This document shows, piece after piece, positions 61,263 to 64,000 of a stretch of DNA of 64,000 bases; position 1 is the stretch's first letter; each line of letters opens with the position of its first letter. A model generated the notes under the pieces. It did not search any database, was not told the origin of the DNA, and saw only the letters and a list, made by a program, of their open reading frames with translations. The position numbers were made by a program, and so were the translations under genes. Source of the DNA: Bacteroidota bacterium (GTDB lineage Bacteria; Bacteroidota; Bacteroidia; B-17B0; Aurantibacillaceae); NCBI GenBank assembly GCA_030681615.1, contig JAUXSA010000056.1, positions 1-64,000 on the forward strand, written 5' to 3'.

Positions 61263-61320
61263 TGTTGTTTTCTTAACGTTTAACAAGAACAAATATACAA
61301 CGCATATTTGAGTTTTTGCC

Positions 61321-61818
61321 GTCACTTTTTGCTTGATCAAAAAGTAACCAAAAAATCAAGGCTCACAAAGAAATTCTTTGATTTGTAGTTTTAAATTTTT
61401 TTGTGTCGCCCGCAAACTCGCCCCGTCAAGCAATTCATTTGCTAGGGGCTCAAACAGCGCGGGCTCGAATAATTTTAATTGCAGCTAACCGCTTAAATGT
61501 TTTGATTGAACTATGCATTTAAAATTTGTCAGGATAAAAAATTAAAACTCAAATCGTACGGAATTTCTTTGAGGCCACCTCTGTGCGTGCTTATACGCAT
61601 GGATTTACGGCTGTAGCTTGGCAGTTAGATGTTTGAGTTTTCGATCTTGATCTTTTGCAGAGATAGATGCGAGCTAAGCTAGGCGATTAGTTGATTAGGC
61701 ACACAGAAAAGTGCTTAGCGAGGCAGCGATTTTTCTTTCGCTGCTCTACCTCGCGAAAGAAAAAATCTCCTTCAAAAGATCAAATGCGTTTTGGTTACTT
61801 TTGCGCGCCAAAAGTGAC
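61321..61818. repeat. About 0.5-kb intergenic element bounded by self-complementary inverted arms
   Basis: The left arm (61321-61354) is GTCACTTTTTGC-TTGATCAAAAAGTAACC-AAAA. The right arm (61789-61818) read on the minus strand is GTCACTTTTGGCGCGCAAAA-GTAACC-AAAA. Each arm is itself a hairpin, and the outer bases pair with each other. Between them are a GC-richer segment and a hairpin at about 61731-61768 (GATTTTTCTTTCGC / GCGAAAGAAAAAATC). No gene-like frame fits. Similar long elements occur many times in some Bacteroidota as I recall, but no transposase is seen here. Confidence 0.65.
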
Positions 61819-61973
61819 AAAAAAATTGTGCTGCAAACACACAGCTTGGCTTAAATATGCAATGCCTGCTTATGCTGCGCTAAATTGATAAAAAATATTT
61901 TAAATTATTAATAAAAGACTCCCCTTGTTTATAACACGGGATTTTTTTTGTACCTATTCAAAAGTTAATTGAA

Positions 61974-61981
61974 TATATTTG
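61974..61981 (+). promoter_or_regulatory. Possible -7 promoter element of the [2Fe-2S] protein operon
   Basis: TATATTTG ends 6 nt before ATG 61988. TTTG at 61947-61950 lies 23 nt upstream as a -33 candidate, slightly wide. The predicted mRNA would start at or just before the ATG. Confidence 0.5.
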
Positions 61982-61987
61982 TTAGAG

Positions 61988-62296
61988 ATGGTTTTCGATA
62001 TTCATATTTTTGTTTGTACCAATCAGCGTACAGGTGGTGATAGATTAAGCTGTGGCGAAACACACGGCCTGGAATTAGTAGCAGAATTTAAAAAACAATT
62101 AAAAGATCTAAAGGTGAATTTAAAAACACGCGCCAATAAAAGCGGTTGCCTGGGAATTTGCGATTTTGGCCCTACAGTAGCCATTTATCCGGATGGGATA
62201 TTTTATGTTGGTGTAGAAAAAACAGATGTAAAAGAAATTATTGAGTCGCATGTTATAAATAAAAAAATTGTTGAACGCTTATTATTAAAACCGTAG
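61988..62296 (+). CDS. Thioredoxin-like [2Fe-2S] ferredoxin domain protein
   Basis: 102 residues from ATG 61988 (a TTG three codons upstream overlaps the -7 element and is unlikely). The ligand pattern is typical of thioredoxin-fold ferredoxins: FVCTNQRTGGDRLSCG for the first two cysteines and SGCLGICDFGPTVAIYPDG for the last two. The protein is likely an electron carrier or redox sensor in the cytoplasm. The next two genes follow within 3 and 1 bp, so all three form one operon. Confidence 0.9.
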   Translation: MVFDIHIFVCTNQRTGGDRLSCGETHGLELVAEFKKQLKDLKVNLKTRANKSGCLGICDFGPTVAIYPDGIFYVGVEKTDVKEIIESHVINKKIVERLLLKP

Positions 62297-62299
62297 ATC

Positions 62300-62644
62300 A
62301 TGGAAGAATTAGAAGTGAACAATTTCCTGGTGCAGCAAAATTTATTCGACCTGTTTAAACGCCAGTTAAAAAAGGATTTTAGCAGTTGTAGTTTGGATAC
62401 AGAGTTTGTGGAGGAATTACCAATAGATATGGAACCGTTAAAAGCCTCTATACGCTTGCAGTTAAAACCATTATTAAATAATTCGCAATTATCGGCTTTA
62501 TTATATCGCATAGATATTAGCGAATTGCAAATAAAAAATTACGAAGCAAAAAATAAAAACCTTTCTTTTGAAGACATCTTAGCTGAATTAATTATTAAAC
62601 GCATCCTTCAAAAAGTGATCTTAAAGAAAAAATTCTCGCAATAA
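62300..62644 (+). CDS. Hypothetical protein in [2Fe-2S]/GNAT operon
   Basis: 114 residues, mainly helical, without signal peptide. It begins EELEVNNFLVQQNLFDLFKR and ends in a basic helix (IIKRILQKVILKKKFSQ). The middle SIRLQLKPLLNNSQLSALLY looks like an amphipathic helix. The gene starts 3 bp after the ferredoxin gene and ends 1 bp before the GNAT gene. No family is recognised; the size and place suggest a small adaptor or regulatory subunit. Confidence 0.78.
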   Translation: MEELEVNNFLVQQNLFDLFKRQLKKDFSSCSLDTEFVEELPIDMEPLKASIRLQLKPLLNNSQLSALLYRIDISELQIKNYEAKNKNLSFEDILAELIIKRILQKVILKKKFSQ

Positions 62645-62645
62645 T

Positions 62646-63113
62646 ATGTCCGTAAATATTAGAATAGGAACTGAAAAAGATCTGCCTCGCGCACTCGAAC
62701 TGGTAAGGGAATTAGCCATTTTTGAAGAAGCGCCAAAAGAGGTAGAAGTTACAATATCCGAAATGACTAACTGGGGTTTTGGTAAAGATAAACTCTTTGA
62801 TTTTTTTGTTTTTGAAAAAGAAAATGTAATTGTTGGCATGGCATTATACTATTATAAATATTCAACCTGGAAAGGCAAGTGTTTATTTTTGGAAGATATT
62901 ATTGTAACCGAAAGCGAACGTAAAAATGGTTATGGTAAATTGCTGTTTAATGAAGTAGTAAAAGTTGCCAAAACACAAAAGGTCAGGCGAATGGAGTGGC
63001 AGGTGTTGGATTGGAACACAGCGGCCATTGAATTCTATAAAAAATACAATTCGCATTTAGATGGTGAGTGGATCAATTGTAAATTGACTTACGATCAGAT
63101 ACAAACATTGTAA
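62646..63113 (+). CDS. GNAT N-acetyltransferase, SSAT/diamine acetyltransferase-like
   Basis: 155 residues. The N-terminus VNIRIGTEKDLPRALELVRE and the region LFLEDIIVTESERKNGYGKL contain the acetyl-CoA loop (R-K-N-G-Y-G). The C-terminal motif is EWQVLDWNTAAIEFYKKY. The combination with the strand E-D-I-I-V and the pattern WxVLxWN is that of spermidine/spermine or thialysine acetyltransferases. The substrate is likely a polyamine or related amine; this is inference from the family. Last gene of the [2Fe-2S] operon. Confidence 0.9.
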   Translation: MSVNIRIGTEKDLPRALELVRELAIFEEAPKEVEVTISEMTNWGFGKDKLFDFFVFEKENVIVGMALYYYKYSTWKGKCLFLEDIIVTESERKNGYGKLLFNEVVKVAKTQKVRRMEWQVLDWNTAAIEFYKKYNSHLDGEWINCKLTYDQIQTL

Positions 63114-63120
63114 GTTTTTA

Positions 63121-63190
63121 GCCACAGATTGCGCGAATTCTCACAGATCATTTAATTAAAAATTCTGTGCTAATCAGTGAAATCTGCGGC
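63121..63190. repeat. Dispersed ATCTGTG intergenic inverted repeat, copy E
   Basis: GCCACAGATT at 63121-63130 pairs with AATCTGCGGC at 63181-63190 with one mismatch; inner TCACAGAT and ATTCTGTG also pair. It lies between the ends of the convergent GNAT and DUF6973-like genes and may end transcription. Confidence 0.65.
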
Positions 63191-63193
63191 TTT

Positions 63194-63787
63194 TTATTTC
63201 GAGGGTACCAAACATTTTGGCACGAACCATTTTCCTTTGTATGAGAGTGAGTCAATTATTTTATTATTACAATCAACGTACGATCCGTTTGCCCGTTTCA
63301 TAACAAGCGCTTTTCCGTTATTAATTTCTTTGATCACTTCGCCTTTAAGTTCTTCTAAAGTTTTCTTTTTATTTTCAGAACCTATTTTAAATCCGAGTTC
63401 GTTATTGGCAAGGTCCATAACGCTGCCAAGGCTGTCAGGCAATTCGCCATTCTCACTCTGGCGCTTTAAAAACTGCCTGTAATTTCCTTTTTCATGGGCA
63501 ATACCTAATTTTCTAAGTTTTTTTATTTTGATCTTTTGCGCGAATGCGGCCATAAAAAATGCATGGCGGAAAGCGTCTAATCTTCCACCGGTAGTATATC
63601 CATCTAATAACAATTTTGTGTTATTAGCATTATATACGATTGAAACCTTCTTATGGATCTTCTTTACTTTTAACGCTGCAAAGGGGTGCCATACCGACCA
63701 CCAAAGCTCCTGTTTAAAAGGTTTTTGAGCCAATATACCATATGAAAATGAAAATAGAAGAAGAAATATTTTAAGTTTGCGAGCCAT
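63194..63787 (-). CDS. Secreted DUF6973-like protein
   Basis: 197 residues with a signal peptide ending SYGILA (MARKLKIFLLLFSFSYGILA). The core motif set is RLDAFRHAFFMAAFAQKIKI, IAHEKGNYRQFLKR and SVMDLANNELGFKIG, which I recall from DUF6973-type proteins (D-A-F-R-H-A, A-H-E, M-D-x-x-N-N). The conserved acidic and His residues suggest a metal site, perhaps hydrolytic, but no function is known. Divergent from the partial gene at 63900. Confidence 0.82.
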   Translation of the reverse strand: MARKLKIFLLLFSFSYGILAQKPFKQELWWSVWHPFAALKVKKIHKKVSIVYNANNTKLLLDGYTTGGRLDAFRHAFFMAAFAQKIKIKKLRKLGIAHEKGNYRQFLKRQSENGELPDSLGSVMDLANNELGFKIGSENKKKTLEELKGEVIKEINNGKALVMKRANGSYVDCNNKIIDSLSYKGKWFVPKCLVPSK

Positions 63788-63886
63788 TGTTTTGTAAATT
63801 TATCGAATCGTCTAACAATTACCACAATTAACAGTCAAATGTTAGTATAATAGGCGAAAAAATTTATTTGACAGCGGGCTATCTGT

Positions 63887-63894
63887 TATATTTG
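63887..63894 (+). promoter_or_regulatory. Possible -7 promoter element for the partial gene at 63900
   Basis: TATATTTG ends 5 nt before GTG 63900. The nearest TTTG upstream is at 63867-63870, a short 16-nt spacer. Confidence 0.4.
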
Positions 63895-63899
63895 TTACC

Positions 63900-64000
63900 G
63901 TGGATATAAAAAACGATTTCATAACAACCCTTCTTAATAAAAAGACTACCGGTCTTGTTGTTAGTATCAATGATCTGCGCGATAAAGAATTTAGCGGCAT
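63900..64000 (+). CDS. Partial hypothetical gene (N-terminus only)
   Basis: A frame opens with GTG 63900 (VDIKNDFITTLLNKKTTG, then LVVSINDLRDKEFSGI) and is still open at the window end. It has no known motif in 33 residues. It is supported by the promoter element just before it and by its divergent position relative to the DUF6973-like gene. Confidence 0.5.
   Translation, partial: MDIKNDFITTLLNKKTTGLVVSINDLRDKEFSG

Larger units (their letters stand above)
61263..61987. other. Long gene-free gap (725 bp) around the inverted-arm element
   Basis: No convincing gene. It contains the element 61321-61818, an AT-rich stretch with a short hairpin-like end at 61905-61945 (TTTATAACACGGG area), and the promoter of the [2Fe-2S] operon at the right end. 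Confidence 0.6.

Noticed and set aside
61691-61888. 65-codon open frame in the 61.3-62.0 kb gap
   Set aside because: It lies over the right arm and internal hairpins of the repeat element, is rich in Arg, Lys and Cys with no motif, and has no promoter or leader support.
1-64000. tRNA, rRNA, prophage, integrase or restriction genes
   Set aside because: Looked for T-loop words such as GGTTCGAATCC, integrase and transposase motifs on both strands; none supported.

Overview
The window is chromosomal DNA from a low-GC member of the Bacteroidota. The evidence is an ECF sigma/FecR pair, gldC of the gliding apparatus, two proteins with type IX secretion (T9SS) C-terminal sorting domains, many Bacteroidota-type families (DUF3822 beside rsmD, a DUF6702-like protein beside an M1 peptidase, a folK-deoxynucleoside kinase fusion, a TIGR01777 epimerase), and promoter elements of the Bacteroidota form TAnnTTTG. 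I see no tRNA, rRNA, CRISPR array, transposase, integrase or phage gene. About 53 protein genes fill nearly the whole window. Two run off the ends and one is interrupted by a stop codon.

Layout. 1-6.8 kb: FecR (partial) and its sigma factor, a GNAT enzyme, an outer-membrane barrel, a RecD-like helicase, and two tandemly duplicated lipoprotein genes that each keep their own terminator. 6.9-13.6 kb: DUF3822-rsmD facing gldC-ompA-folK/dNK, then sppA. 13.7-18.9 kb: one giant TPR-(GAF)6-SpoIIE phosphatase. 19-26.3 kb: a TPM-domain protein with a polyserine tract, an AsmA-like protein and a broken M1 peptidase. 26.4-31.4 kb: DUF6702-like protein, an M23/LysM peptidase, and the overlapping run pyrD-lipoprotein-HMG-CoA lyase-LRR. 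31.5-34.2 kb: a small, apparently highly expressed lipoprotein and a DUF2779 nuclease among intergenic repeats. 34.3-46.6 kb: ettA, a tandem universal stress protein, a thioesterase, trxB, and a tight operon TraB/GumN-MoxR-unknown-fahA-unknown. 46.6-56.6 kb: secreted serine protease, ribBA, NUDIX hydrolase, WG-repeat protein, serC and a T9SS cargo. 56.7-61.3 kb: rsfS-ftsH, birA and an epimerase. 61.3-64 kb: a 0.5-kb repeat element, then a [2Fe-2S] protein-unknown-GNAT operon and a DUF6973-like protein.

Most identifiable genes are housekeeping (ribosome methylation and silencing, riboflavin, pyrimidine, serine, biotin transfer, folate, Leu and Tyr breakdown) mixed with envelope and secreted proteins. 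I found no clear new defence system or biosynthetic cluster. The most unusual material is elsewhere: several families of dispersed, foldable intergenic repeats (including two copies of a compact RNA-like fold with paired changes in its stems), -7 promoter elements sitting 5-7 nt from start codons (predicted leaderless mRNAs), the repeat-built GAF phosphatase, a histone-H1-like tail on RsfS, and an orphan MoxR ATPase operon with two unknown proteins.
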